A DNA stretch of 32,337 bases from Halobacteriales archaeon SW_9_67_24 (GTDB taxonomy: Archaea > Halobacteriota > Halobacteria > Halobacteriales > Halococcaceae): NCBI GenBank assembly GCA_003022685.1, contig PXSV01000145.1, forward strand, positions 1 to 32,337, given 5' to 3'. Numbering within the stretch: position 1 is the first letter of the stretch; every line of letters starts with the position of its first letter. A program made the translations under genes and the position numbers. This document shows positions 1 through 9,070 of this stretch, piece after piece. The notes under the pieces were generated by a model. That model had not been told where the DNA came from. It searched no databases and saw only the letters and a list, made by a program, of their open reading frames with translations.

Positions 1-1475
1 AGTGCCCCGAGTGCGGGGCGACTCACCGTGCCGACCACCTCGTCGAAGACGGTACGGACATCGAGGAGGCGGAATCGCTCGGTACTGAGCGCGTCGCCGG
101 GATCATCGCTGAGCACGACATCACGTGCCCGACGTGTGGCACAGGTCTGGCGGGCGAGTCGGTCGAGACGTTCAACCTGATGTTCGAGACCTCGATCGGT
201 CCGGGCTCGTCGTCGCGTGGCTACCTCCGGCCCGAGACCGCCCAGGGGATGTTCGTGGAGTTCCCGCGACTCGCCGAATACGCCCGTAACCAGCTTCCCT
301 TCGGCGTTGCCCAGATCGGGCGGGGCTACCGCAACGAGATCAGCCCCCGCCGATCGCTGATCCGGGTCCGGGAGTTCACGATGGCCGAGCTGGAGCACTT
401 CGTCGACCCCGAATCCGACGCACCCCCGATCGAGCAAGTCGAAGACGTTTCCGTGCCGCTGTACTCGGCAGCCGCTCAGGACGGGGACGGCGTCGGCGGC
501 GTCACGTGGACGACGATCGGCGAAGCGCTCGCCGATGGGACGATCACGAGCGAGTGGGTGGCGTACTACCTCGGGATCGCCAAGAGATGGTACGACCGGA
601 TGGGCGTCGACATGGACCGATTTCGGTATCGCCAGCACCTGTCCGGCGAACTCTCCCACTACGCTTCGGACTGCTGGGACGCCGAGGCCGAGATCGACGG
701 TAACTGGATCGAGATCACCGGGTTCGCCGACCGGGGTGCGTACGACCTCTCGAAACACGACGCCCACTCCGAGGAGGACTACTCGGTGTTCAAAGCCTAC
801 GACGAACCCCGGACGGCCGAACGCCCGTCGGTCGATCCCGACATGAGCTACCTCGGGCCGGAGTTCGGTGGGGCCGCTGGTGACGTCGCCGACGAACTCG
901 CCGCGCTCGCCGCACGCGACCCGTCGGCGTTCGAGGACAGCGAGGTCACCGTCGAGGTCGACGGCGAGCGGTACGCCGTGCCGACCGACGCGACCGGCTT
1001 CGCGGTGCGCGAGAAGACGGAAACCGGCGAGCACGTCACGCCCCACGTCATCGAACCGGCCTTTGGCATCGGGCGCGTACTCTACACCGTGCTCGATCAC
1101 GCCTACCGCGAGGACGAGATCGAGGGCGAATCCCGGAGCTACCTCGCCCTGCCCGACGAACTCGCGCCCACGTTCGTCGGCGTGTTCCCGCTGATGGACA
1201 AGGACGGACTGGGCGAGCGTGCGCGGGAGATTGCTGCCGATCTGCGCGAGGCGGGCCTCGCGGTGACCTACGACGACTCGGGCAACATCGGTCGGCGGTA
1301 CCGCCGCCAGGACGAGGTCGGGACGCCGTACTGCGTCACGGTGGATTACGAGTCCTTAGAGGAGGGGACGGTGACGGTGCGCGAACGCGATTCCACGGAG
1401 CAACAGCGAGTCGCGATCGACGAGCTCCCGGCGCGGCTCGCGGCGCTCCGGGCGGGCGAGTCCTTCGGGGGCTGA
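1..1475 (+). CDS. glyS: Glycyl-tRNA synthetase, 5' end outside window
   Basis: Reading frame is open from base 3 (CPECGATHRADHLVEDG...CPTCGTGLAGESVETFNLMFETSIGPGSSSRGYLRPETAQGMFVEF); class II aaRS motif 2 (RNEISPRRSLIRVREF) and anticodon-binding C-terminus are visible. Confidence 0.95.
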   Translation, partial: CPECGATHRADHLVEDGTDIEEAESLGTERVAGIIAEHDITCPTCGTGLAGESVETFNLMFETSIGPGSSSRGYLRPETAQGMFVEFPRLAEYARNQLPFGVAQIGRGYRNEISPRRSLIRVREFTMAELEHFVDPESDAPPIEQVEDVSVPLYSAAAQDGDGVGGVTWTTIGEALADGTITSEWVAYYLGIAKRWYDRMGVDMDRFRYRQHLSGELSHYASDCWDAEAEIDGNWIEITGFADRGAYDLSKHDAHSEEDYSVFKAYDEPRTAERPSVDPDMSYLGPEFGGAAGDVADELAALAARDPSAFEDSEVTVEVDGERYAVPTDATGFAVREKTETGEHVTPHVIEPAFGIGRVLYTVLDHAYREDEIEGESRSYLALPDELAPTFVGVFPLMDKDGLGERAREIAADLREAGLAVTYDDSGNIGRRYRRQDEVGTPYCVTVDYESLEEGTVTVRERDSTEQQRVAIDELPARLAALRAGESFGG

Positions 1476-2038
1476 TGCACGAGATCGGGCGGCGCGCGGT
1501 CCACGTCAGCGGCACGGGGCTGCCGGTGGCGTATCTCGCCGGTCTCGTGACCTACCGGCAGTTCCGGTGGCTATTCTTGTTCGGTGCGGTCGTCGCCCTC
1601 GCCCTCGAAGCCGTCCGACTGTTCGTCGGCCTCGACTGGCGGCTCTACGACGCGCTCACGCGGGAGTACGAGCAGGACAACCTCGCGGGCTACGCGCTCT
1701 ACATGATCGGCGCGGCCGCGGTCGCGGTCGCGTTCGAGCCCCGGGTCGCGCTCCCCGCGATCCTAATGTTGACGATCGCCGATCCCCTGAGCGGCCTGCT
1801 CGGCTCGGGCGAACTCCGCACTGCGAAGGAGGTGTCGGTGCTCGCGATCACCTTCCTCGTCTGTTTCGCCATCGCGACCCCGTTCGTTCCTCTCGTACCC
1901 GCCCTCTTCGGTGCGTTCGCCGCGACGCTCGCCGACGGTGTGAAACCCGTCGTGGCGGGATACGTGATCGACGACAACCTCACGATCCCGGTCGCCGCGG
2001 CGGTCGCGATCGCCGGCGGGCTCGCGGTCGTGGGCTGA
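1475..2038 (+). CDS. Dolichol kinase / SEC59-like membrane protein (phosphatidate cytidylyltransferase fold)
   Basis: 187 aa hydrophobic protein starting MHEIGRRAVHVSGTGLPVAYLAGL; ends with DGVKPVVAGYVIDDNLTIPV, typical of archaeal dolichol kinase-like proteins; ATG overlaps the glyS stop. Confidence 0.75.
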   Translation: MHEIGRRAVHVSGTGLPVAYLAGLVTYRQFRWLFLFGAVVALALEAVRLFVGLDWRLYDALTREYEQDNLAGYALYMIGAAAVAVAFEPRVALPAILMLTIADPLSGLLGSGELRTAKEVSVLAITFLVCFAIATPFVPLVPALFGAFAATLADGVKPVVAGYVIDDNLTIPVAAAVAIAGGLAVVG

Positions 2039-2110
2039 TTTCGACGCTCCGGGACCAGTTCCGCCCCGGTACGCGAATTCTTAACTACGGTGGCGCGCAA
2101 CTCCGATTCA

Positions 2111-4549
2111 ATGGCGACGACCGGCGAGGAGTCCGTCGAGCGCCCGCTCGTCGAGTCGGGCGTGCTCGAACGCCGGCAGTACCAGGCGGAACTCGCGCGC
2201 GAGGCCGCGAGCGGGCACACCCTCGTCTGTCTCCCGACCGGACTCGGCAAGACCACCGTGAGCCTGCTCGTGACCGCCGAGCGCCTCCACGAGGTGGGCG
2301 GCACTGCACTCCTGCTCGCACCAACGAAGCCCCTCGTGACCCAGCACGCCGAGTTCTACCGCGAGGCGCTCACGATCCCCAACGAGGAGATCGTCGTGTT
2401 CACCGGCGAGGTCGCCCCCGACGATCGGGAGGCCCTCTTCGAGCGCGCGCGCGTCGTTGTCGCCACCCCGCAGGTGATCGAGAACGACCTCATCGGCGGC
2501 CGGATCGATCTCGGTTCTACTACCCATCTCACCTTCGACGAGTGTCATCGCGCCTCGGGCGAGTACGCCTACAACTACATCGCCGAGCGATACCACGCCG
2601 ACAGCGAGGCTCCCCTGGTGACCGGAATGAGCGCGTCGCCGGGCGGCGACGAGGAGGCGATCCGGTCGGTCTGCGAGAACCTCGGACTCGCAAGCGTGGC
2701 GGTGATGACCGCCGAGGACGCCGACGTTGCCGAGTACACCCATCGGACCGATGTCGAGTGGGAGCACGTGACTCTCCCCGACGAGATCATCGCGATTCGG
2801 GATGCGCTGGTCGCGGTGATCGAGGACCGCCTCGAAGCGCTGAAAGAACTCGGCGTGACGCGGGCGACCAGCGCGGACATCTCCCAGCGCGACCTGAACC
2901 GGATCCGGGGCGAGCTCCAGGAACTGATCGACAACGACCAGTCGGAGGGCTACGAAGGGATGTCCATCCACGCCGAAGTGATGAAGCTCCGGCGGGCGGT
3001 CACGCTCGCCGAGACGCAAAGCGTGGAGTCCCTTCGGCGGTACTTCGAGCGCCAGCGCAACGCCGCCCGCTCATCGGGAGCCTCGAAGGCCGCCCAGCGG
3101 TTCGTCTCCGAAGCGAGGGTGCGAGACGCAATGGACCATGCCGAGGGGTTCGACGACCTCCACCCGAAGTTCCGCCGGGCCCGCATCCTGCTCGCTCAGA
3201 CATTGGGGATCGAGGACGGCGAGCGCGTCATCGTCTTTACTGAATCCCGGGACACCGCCGAGACCCTAACGGAGTTCCTCGGCGAGCACTTCAGCACCCG
3301 GAAGTTCGTCGGCCAGGGCGACAAGGAAGGCTCCGATGGGATGACCCAGAACGAACAGCAGGAGATCCTCGACGAGTTCCGGGCGGGCGAGTTCGAGGTG
3401 CTCGTCTCGACCTCCGTGGCCGAGGAGGGCCTCGACGTGCCCGAGGTCGACCTCGTCCTGTTCTACGAGCCGGTGCCGACCGCGATCCGGTCGATCCAGC
3501 GCAAGGGCCGGACCGGCCGCCAGACCGAGGGGCGGGTGATGGTATTGCTCGCCGAGGACACCCGCGACGAGGCGTACTTCTGGAAGTCCCGCCACGAGGA
3601 GTCTCGAATGGAAGAGGAGCTCGGAACGCTGAAGAGCGCCGCCGGAGCAATCGAATCCGACCTCGCCCAGTCGGATCTCGATTCGTTCGATAATGGGGCA
3701 ACGAGTGCGTCAGCCGCCACCGACGCCGAGGGCCCGGGGGCAACCGCGGGTGACGGCGGGCAGTCGGGCCTCGCGGCGTTCGCCACGCCGGACGAGGTCG
3801 CCGCCGAGGACGGGGCTGGCGAGTCGGCCGGTGTAGACGATCCGGACCAGGCGGACGAAGCGGGCGTCGTGGCGACAGCCGCTGCTGATGCCGAGGACGA
3901 CACCGAGATCGTGATCGACCAACGTGAGCTCGACTCCTCGATCGCGCGCGACCTCTCGACGCGCGAGGGAGCCAAAACCCGCCTGGAGACGCTCGCGGTC
4001 GGCGACTACGTGCTCTCGGATCGGGTGGTCGTCGAGCGCAAGTCGGTCGCGGACTTCCTCGACACCCTCACAGGCGGGGACCGGTCGGTGTTCGAGCAGG
4101 TCGGCGACGCGTCGCGCCACTACGCGAGGCCCGTGGTGGTGATCGAGGGCGAGGACCTCTACGGCGAGCGCAACGTCCACCCGAACGCTATTCGGGGTGC
4201 GCTCGCCTCTCTTGCTGTGGATTTCGGCGCGAGCGTGCTTCGAACGACCGACGAGGCCGACACCGCCGACCTCCTCGCCGTGATCGCCGGGCGCGAACAG
4301 GAGATCGACGATCGCGAGGTGAGCGTCCACGGCGAAAAAGGAGCGAAGACGCTGACCGAACAGCAGGAGTACGTTGTGAGCGCGATCGCGGACATCGGGC
4401 CGGTGACCGCGCGCGCACTGCTCGCGGCGTTCGGGTCGGTCGAGGGCGTGATGATCGCGAACGAGGACGACCTCCGTGAGGTGTCGGGGGTCGGCGAGGT
4501 CACGGCCGAGCGGATCCGCGAGGTCGTCGGCAGCGACTACGAAGCGTAG
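2111..4549 (+). CDS. hef: Hef helicase/nuclease (FANCM/XPF-like)
   Basis: Walker A PTGLGKTT, DECH box TFDECHRASGEYAYNY, motif VI QRKGRTGRQ, then an acidic linker, XPF-type nuclease ERKSVADFLDT and C-terminal HhH (DIGPVTARALLAAFGSVEGV). The ORF track starts at GTG 2090; ATG 2111 looks more likely. Confidence 0.95.
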   Translation: MATTGEESVERPLVESGVLERRQYQAELAREAASGHTLVCLPTGLGKTTVSLLVTAERLHEVGGTALLLAPTKPLVTQHAEFYREALTIPNEEIVVFTGEVAPDDREALFERARVVVATPQVIENDLIGGRIDLGSTTHLTFDECHRASGEYAYNYIAERYHADSEAPLVTGMSASPGGDEEAIRSVCENLGLASVAVMTAEDADVAEYTHRTDVEWEHVTLPDEIIAIRDALVAVIEDRLEALKELGVTRATSADISQRDLNRIRGELQELIDNDQSEGYEGMSIHAEVMKLRRAVTLAETQSVESLRRYFERQRNAARSSGASKAAQRFVSEARVRDAMDHAEGFDDLHPKFRRARILLAQTLGIEDGERVIVFTESRDTAETLTEFLGEHFSTRKFVGQGDKEGSDGMTQNEQQEILDEFRAGEFEVLVSTSVAEEGLDVPEVDLVLFYEPVPTAIRSIQRKGRTGRQTEGRVMVLLAEDTRDEAYFWKSRHEESRMEEELGTLKSAAGAIESDLAQSDLDSFDNGATSASAATDAEGPGATAGDGGQSGLAAFATPDEVAAEDGAGESAGVDDPDQADEAGVVATAAADAEDDTEIVIDQRELDSSIARDLSTREGAKTRLETLAVGDYVLSDRVVVERKSVADFLDTLTGGDRSVFEQVGDASRHYARPVVVIEGEDLYGERNVHPNAIRGALASLAVDFGASVLRTTDEADTADLLAVIAGREQEIDDREVSVHGEKGAKTLTEQQEYVVSAIADIGPVTARALLAAFGSVEGVMIANEDDLREVSGVGEVTAERIREVVGSDYEA

Positions 4550-5203
4550 TCAGTGTCGTACCGTCCGCACGGCTTCGAGGGCCTCGGCGGCCTCGCGGGT
4601 GGCGGCGAGGTGCTCGCGTGCTCGACCGAGGTCGTCGATGTTCTCGGCGGCGCTCGCGAGGCGATGGAGCGTGCGCGAGAGCGACGCCTCGGTCGCCGCG
4701 AGGTCGCCCGTACTCTCGGTCGAGCGTCGATCGGCACCCGGGTTCGTCGCGTCGTCACGCGTCTGCGACGGGGGCGCACGCCGGTTGTCGGTCGGCGTCG
4801 GTTCCGGTCGTTCCGCCGTAGTCGCCTCTCGCGGTTCCGGTTCCGCGGCGCGATCGGGTTCGGCTGCTGCTTCTTCGTGGGGGTCATCGACAGGGATCTG
4901 TCGGCTGTCGCCCGCTGGTTCGGTTTCGGCCCCTGTTGTCCCGCCAGCGGCCGGCGTGTCGTCCGCGGTGGCCGACGCCTCGGAGTTTGTCTCGTCGTTT
5001 TCGGCGCGTTGGCACGTCGAGCAGAACGTCTGGCCGTCGTAGCGGAACAGGGGGTTTCCGCAGGTGTCGCAGTGGCTGTTGGTCATCGTCGCGCCCTGGA
5101 GAAGGAGTTCACTCATCTGTTCGGTCGTCTCGCGTTTCTCCTCGTCCTCGGTGAATCGCTCGCGGAGCTTCTCGCGCTCGGCTTCCTTGTCGAAATCGCT
5201 CAT
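4550..5203 (-). CDS. Sjogren's syndrome/scleroderma autoantigen 1 (SSSCA1) family Zn-ribbon protein
   Basis: MSDFDKEAEREKLRERFTEDEEKRETTEQMSELLLQGATMTNSHCDTCGNPLFRYDGQTFCSTCQ; start chosen at 5203 inside the longer ORF 4550..5407. Confidence 0.8.
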   Translation of the reverse strand: MSDFDKEAEREKLRERFTEDEEKRETTEQMSELLLQGATMTNSHCDTCGNPLFRYDGQTFCSTCQRAENDETNSEASATADDTPAAGGTTGAETEPAGDSRQIPVDDPHEEAAAEPDRAAEPEPREATTAERPEPTPTDNRRAPPSQTRDDATNPGADRRSTESTGDLAATEASLSRTLHRLASAAENIDDLGRAREHLAATREAAEALEAVRTVRH

Positions 5204-5302
5204 ACCCGCACAACGGCGTCGAGCTTCAAAAAGGACTGTGGGTTCGTTGTTGTGCGGCGGCGGGGCGGTGCCTGGCGTCCCGACGAGCGGAGCGAGTTCG
5301 TC

Positions 5303-5659
5303 CGAAAGACGCGAAGCGTCTTTCGTGATGTCGTCAGAACGCTTTGCGTTCTGACTGCAAGTCGAGCTTCGCTCGACAATGACGAAAAACTCCGATTTTC
5401 GAACCACGAGGCTCAGGAGAGCTTCGCTCTCCTGGCGGATGAAGGGCGAGACCGCGAGCGAACGCAGTGAGCGAGTGGTCGAGGGCTTCGGCGGTGCTGT
5501 GCAGTCTGCGGTTGCGGGATGCGGAGCGGTCGCGGGGAGCGCTACCGGTCCTACCGCGAGCGAACGAGCGCAGCGAGTGAGCGAGCGGGTGTTTTTGATC
5601 CAGCTTTTTGCGAGGGGTTGAGCGCGACCGTAGGGAGCGCGAACCCCCGAAGTAAAAAG
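5303..5659 (+). repeat. Composite hairpin-rich intergenic repeat, copy A
   Basis: Four perfect hairpins with 3-nt loops at 5303-5325, 5333-5355, 5361-5377 and 5414-5434, then GAGGGCTTCGGCGGTGCTGTG (5481-5501), CTACCGCGAG...GAGCGAGCGGGTGTTTTT, and CTTTTTGCGAGG...CCCGAAGTAAAAAG. The same modules occur in reverse complement at 7401-7686. Confidence 0.8.
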
Positions 5660-5705
5660 GTGGTTCGATACGTTTTAACCAGCGCCGCGGGTGGTACACG
5701 GTGTT

Positions 5706-6617
5706 ATGGTGAAAGTCAGCGTGGTCGGCGCGGCGGGCACGGTGGGAGCGGCCGCGGGGTACAACATCGCGCTGCGCGGCATCGCCGACGAGCTCGTCTT
5801 CGTCGACATTCCCGACCAGGAGGACACCACGATCGGCCAGGCGGCCGACGTCAATCACGGCGTGGCCTACAACACGAACACCACCGTCCGGCAGGGCACC
5901 TACGAGGAGACGGCGGGATCGGACGTGGTGGTCATCACGGCCGGCATTCCGCGCCAGCCTGGCGACAGCCGGCTCGATCTCGGCGAGGACAACGCGCCGA
6001 TCATGGAGGACATCGGGTCGTCGCTCGCGGAGTACAACGACGAGTTCGTCTCGGTCACGACCTCGAACCCGGTGGACCTCCTCAACCGGCACCTCTACGA
6101 GACCGGCGACCGACCACGCGAACACGTGATCGGATTTGGGGGGCGACTCGACTCCGCGCGCTTTCGGTACGTGCTCGCCGAGCGTTTCGATACCCAAGTC
6201 GGGAACGTCGAGGCGTCGATCATCGGCGAGCACGGCGACGCCCAGGTGCCAGTGTTCTCGAAGGTGCGCGTCGACGGCCGCGATCCCGAATTCACGGACG
6301 ACGAGCGAACCGACATCCTCGAAAGCCTCCAGGCGAGCGCCATGAACGTCATCGAGCGCAAGGGCGCGACCCAGTGGGGCCCGGCGACCGGCGTGGGCCA
6401 CGTCGTCGAGTCGATCGTCCACGACACCGGGACCGTGCTCCCCGGCTCGCTCGTGCTCGACGGCGAGTACGGCCACGACGACGTGGGGCTGGGGGTGCCG
6501 ATGAAGCTCACGAGCGACGGGGCCGAGGTCGTCGACTGGGGCCTCTCGGAGTACGAGCGCGAACAGCTCGGCCAGGCGGCCGACAAGCTTGCCGACCAGT
6601 ACGAGACGATCAGCTAA
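5706..6617 (+). CDS. mdh: Malate dehydrogenase
   Basis: [52 protein letters not shown]...[16 protein letters not shown]...TSNPVDLLN...[17 protein letters not shown] 5706 preferred over the GTG 5691 of the track. Confidence 0.96.
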   Translation: MVKVSVVGAAGTVGAAAGYNIALRGIADELVFVDIPDQEDTTIGQAADVNHGVAYNTNTTVRQGTYEETAGSDVVVITAGIPRQPGDSRLDLGEDNAPIMEDIGSSLAEYNDEFVSVTTSNPVDLLNRHLYETGDRPREHVIGFGGRLDSARFRYVLAERFDTQVGNVEASIIGEHGDAQVPVFSKVRVDGRDPEFTDDERTDILESLQASAMNVIERKGATQWGPATGVGHVVESIVHDTGTVLPGSLVLDGEYGHDDVGLGVPMKLTSDGAEVVDWGLSEYEREQLGQAADKLADQYETIS

Positions 6618-6672
6618 CGTCCGCTCTCCCGAACGCGGGCCGCTTTTGATCATCGATCGCGTACCGTCTCCC

Positions 6673-7209
6673 GTGGAGGTACACGTCCGGTACGAGGGCG
6701 ACGACGATCCCGACAAATGCACCGCGCGGAAGCTCGCGCGCTTCGATCTCGCCGAACTCCACCGATCGGCGCGCGCGACGCCGCGAGGTATCGTCCTGAA
6801 CCCCCACGCCGAGTGTGCGCTCTCGCCCGCCGATCGCCGGGACGATCCCGGCGCTGATCCTGCCGACGCCGGCGGTGCGGATCGCACGGAGCGCCTAGTC
6901 GCCCTCGATTGCTCGTGGGAGACCGCCCGCGAGGAGCAGTTTTCGATCCGGGGACCCCATCGCGCGCTCCCCTTTCTCGTCGCGGCGAATCCCGTGAACT
7001 ACGGGACGCCGTTTCAACTCACTACGGCCGAGGCGCTCGCGGGTGCGCTCTGTATCCTCGGCGAGCGTGAGCACGCCGAACGACTCCTCGCGAAGTTCCG
7101 ATGGGGCCACACCTTCCTCGAACTCAACGACGAGCCGCTCCGGCGATACGCCGACTGCGAGGATTCGGGCGAGGTCGTCGCCGTTCAAGAGGAGTACCTC
7201 GCGGAGTGA
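6673..7209 (+). CDS. Tsr3-like rRNA aminocarboxypropyltransferase (DUF367)
   Basis: From GTG 6673: [30 protein letters not shown]...[54 protein letters not shown], matching the Tsr3 family pattern. Confidence 0.88.
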   Translation: MEVHVRYEGDDDPDKCTARKLARFDLAELHRSARATPRGIVLNPHAECALSPADRRDDPGADPADAGGADRTERLVALDCSWETAREEQFSIRGPHRALPFLVAANPVNYGTPFQLTTAEALAGALCILGEREHAERLLAKFRWGHTFLELNDEPLRRYADCEDSGEVVAVQEEYLAE

Positions 7210-7253
7210 GCGCGACTCACAACGGTTAAACCCGCCGCGCGCCAGTCCCGCCC

Positions 7254-7403
7254 ATGGCACGATTCGAGCAGGCCGAAAAGCGACTCCTCCAAAAGCAGAT
7301 CTGCATGCGGTGTAACGCGCGCAACGCCTCGCGGGCCGACAGCTGTCGGAAGTGTGGCTACAGCAACCTCCGCCGGAAGGCGCGCGAGCGGCGCAGCGCC
7401 TGA
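7254..7403 (+). CDS. rpl40e: Ribosomal protein L40e (49 aa, below the ORF track cutoff)
   Basis: Hand translation: [50 protein letters not shown]-x2-C...C-x2-C Zn finger. Confidence 0.93.
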   Translation: MARFEQAEKRLLQKQICMRCNARNASRADSCRKCGYSNLRRKARERRSA

Positions 7404-7476
7404 ACGTTTTTACTTCGTCGGGTGTCCTCGCGCGCCTGCGGCGCGCTGCGGGCACCACTCCTCGCAAAAACGTTCA
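7401..7476. terminator. Long hairpin overlapping the rpl40e stop codon; possible terminator and module of repeat copy B
   Basis: 11-bp inverted repeat TGAACGTTTTT (7401-7411) / AAAAACGTTCA (7466-7476) enclosing GCGCGCC-TGC-GGCGCGC (7430-7446). Confidence 0.55.
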
Positions 7477-7686
7477 CCGGAGCGGCCACGTCGCTCCGAG
7501 CCCTCGTTCGCTTCGCTCACGAGGACATGGAAAAACACCCGCTCGCTCGGCCTGCGGCCTCACTCGCGGTAGAACTGCTGGCACTCCCGCCACCACACAG
7601 CACCGCCGAAGCCCTCGCTCACTTCGTTCCCGTGAGCGAAGCGAACGGGAGTTCGGAGTCGTTCGAAAGGCGCTTCGCGCCTTTCG
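7404..7686 (-). repeat. Composite hairpin-rich intergenic repeat, copy B (inverted relative to copy A)
   Basis: Reverse complement reads CGAAAGGCGCGAAGCGCCTTTCG...GAACGAAGTGAGCGAGGGCTTCGGCGGTGCTGTG...CTACCGCGAG...GAGCGAGCGGGTGTTTTT...GTTTTTGCGAGGAGTGG...CCCGACGAAGTAAAAAC; 21-nt identity with copy A at 7596-7616. Confidence 0.8.
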
Positions 7687-7695
7687 TGATCGCCG

Positions 7696-8307
7696 TCAGC
7701 CGTCGGGGTACTTCGGCTCGCGGCGTTCGGCCCGTTCGAGTGCGGTCTCGATCACGTCGCGCACATCGCCGTGGAACTCGCCGCCGTGACCGGCGTACAT
7801 GTGCTCGACGCCCTCGGGGAGTCGATCGAGAATGCGCTCGATGCTCTCGATGAGTTCCTCGCGGGACTGACCCGCCATGTCCGTGCGCCCGAAACTCCCA
7901 TCGTCGAACGCACCGTCGTCGTGGACCACGACGTCGCCCGAGAAGATCGTCGACTCGGAGACGAATGCGATGTGGTCGTCGGCGTGGCCAGGCGTGTACA
8001 CCACCCCGAACTCCTCGTCGCCGATCGCGACCGTGTCGCCGTCGTCGAGCGCGCCCGTGCGCCGCGGGTGATCGCCGTAGGCCAGGAGTTCGGGATCGAA
8101 TTCGTCGAGCACGGACTCAAGCGCGCCGACGTGATCGCCGTGCTGGTGGGTCAGGAGGACTGCATCGAGCTCGTCGACGTGCTCGGCGATCACGTCCTCG
8201 ACGCCCTCCATCGCGCCGGCGTCGATCAACACTGTCCGCTCGCCGGCCACGAGATATGCGTTGCAGGTGAACGTCTCGGCCCCCTCGGTGACGGTGATCG
8301 CGTCCAT
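7696..8307 (-). CDS. MBL-fold metallohydrolase
   Basis: HxHxDH motif in LLTHQHGDHVGALESV, YTPGHADDHIAF, FSGDVVVHDDG, YAGHGGEF. Confidence 0.93.
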   Translation of the reverse strand: MDAITVTEGAETFTCNAYLVAGERTVLIDAGAMEGVEDVIAEHVDELDAVLLTHQHGDHVGALESVLDEFDPELLAYGDHPRRTGALDDGDTVAIGDEEFGVVYTPGHADDHIAFVSESTIFSGDVVVHDDGAFDDGSFGRTDMAGQSREELIESIERILDRLPEGVEHMYAGHGGEFHGDVRDVIETALERAERREPKYPDG

Positions 8308-8400
8308 GATTCGTCCTCGCCCGCCGGCTGCTTGAGTGTGCCGGCAACGCCTTCATACACTTACAAATGTTTTTTGTGCGGTGATTTCTTTAGTGTGGGT

Positions 8401-8577
8401 ATGGGCTTTGGGAGCTACGATGAATCCGAGCAGGGGAACCAGGAGTACGACACCGACTACGAGGACGAGGGCGACCTCAAGACCGAAGAGAACGACCACG
8501 CGGGCGAAGTCAGCTTCGAGTTCGGCGAGTCGAACGACAAACTCCTCGATCGACTCCAGGACATCAAAGAGGAGTAA
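8401..8577 (+). CDS. Small acidic haloarchaeal protein (DUF5786-like)
   Basis: MGFGSYDESEQGNQEYDTDYEDEGDLKTEENDHAGEVSFEFGESNDKLLDRLQDIKEE; 58 aa, recognised as a conserved haloarchaeal small protein. Confidence 0.75.
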   Translation: MGFGSYDESEQGNQEYDTDYEDEGDLKTEENDHAGEVSFEFGESNDKLLDRLQDIKEE

Positions 8578-9019
8578 ATGAAAGCCGGGGCTCGCGCCCT
8601 CGGCGTCGCCGAGTCGTTCCGCCCCGACGCCGCACGGAGCACCCTCGCCGGCGCGGTGGTCCGGGCCGACCGCGTCGTCGACGGGCCTCCACGCTGCCGT
8701 CGATCGTCCCGTGCTCTCGATCTCGTTCGAGGAAAGCTCCGGCCTCGAACCCGCGCTCCGCAAGGCGTTCACGGGGGAGGCACTCGAATCACGGCTCGAC
8801 ACCTACCGTGCTCAGCCGCCCCGCCGCCAACTGTCGGTCAACGACGAAACGGTGTTCGTCCGGAGCGTGGGCCTGGCGAACGACGAGGTCGCCGATGTCG
8901 TGCGTGCGTTCACGCCGGAGGGCGGCCGGCCCGAACCGCTACGGGTGGCTCGCCTGGCCGCCCGTGCTGCCGACGCGTGGCCGGAGATGAACGCGAACGA
9001 TCGTGACACAACAAACTGA
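8578..9019 (+). pseudogene. Disrupted DUF99 (endonuclease V-like fold) gene
   Basis: N-terminus MKAGARALGVAESFRPDAARSTLAGAVVRADRVVDG in frame 1; the C-terminal part LHAAVDRPVLSISFEESSGLEPALRKAF...RLDTYRAQPPRRQLSVNDETVFVRSVGLANDEVADVVRAFTPEGGRPEPLRVARLAARAADAW continues in frame 2; the middle of the family is absent. Confidence 0.75.
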
Positions 9020-9070
9020 TCGGTGATCGCTCTCAGGCGGAGCGCTACCGGGGCCGAACGCAATACAAAC

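Noticed and set aside
1567-3243. 558-aa plus-strand Arg-rich ORF overlapping dolichol kinase and hef
   Set aside because: Out-of-frame shadow ORF with Arg/Pro/Gly-rich composition; the real genes are in other frames.
5303-5434. Possible CRISPR array (serial hairpins)
   Set aside because: Arms are all different and there is no constant repeat with unique spacers of regular length; no cas genes in the window.
4553-5470. 305-aa plus-strand ORF antisense to the SSSCA1-type gene
   Set aside because: Translation is Arg/Gly/Val-rich without motifs; the minus strand has a convincing Zn-ribbon protein.
5334-6887. 517-aa minus-strand ORF over mdh
   Set aside because: Antisense to malate dehydrogenase and to the repeat region; low-complexity translation.
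7352-7853. Several plus-strand ORFs across repeat copy B
   Set aside because: Overlap the repeat and the antisense of the MBL hydrolase; no coding signature.
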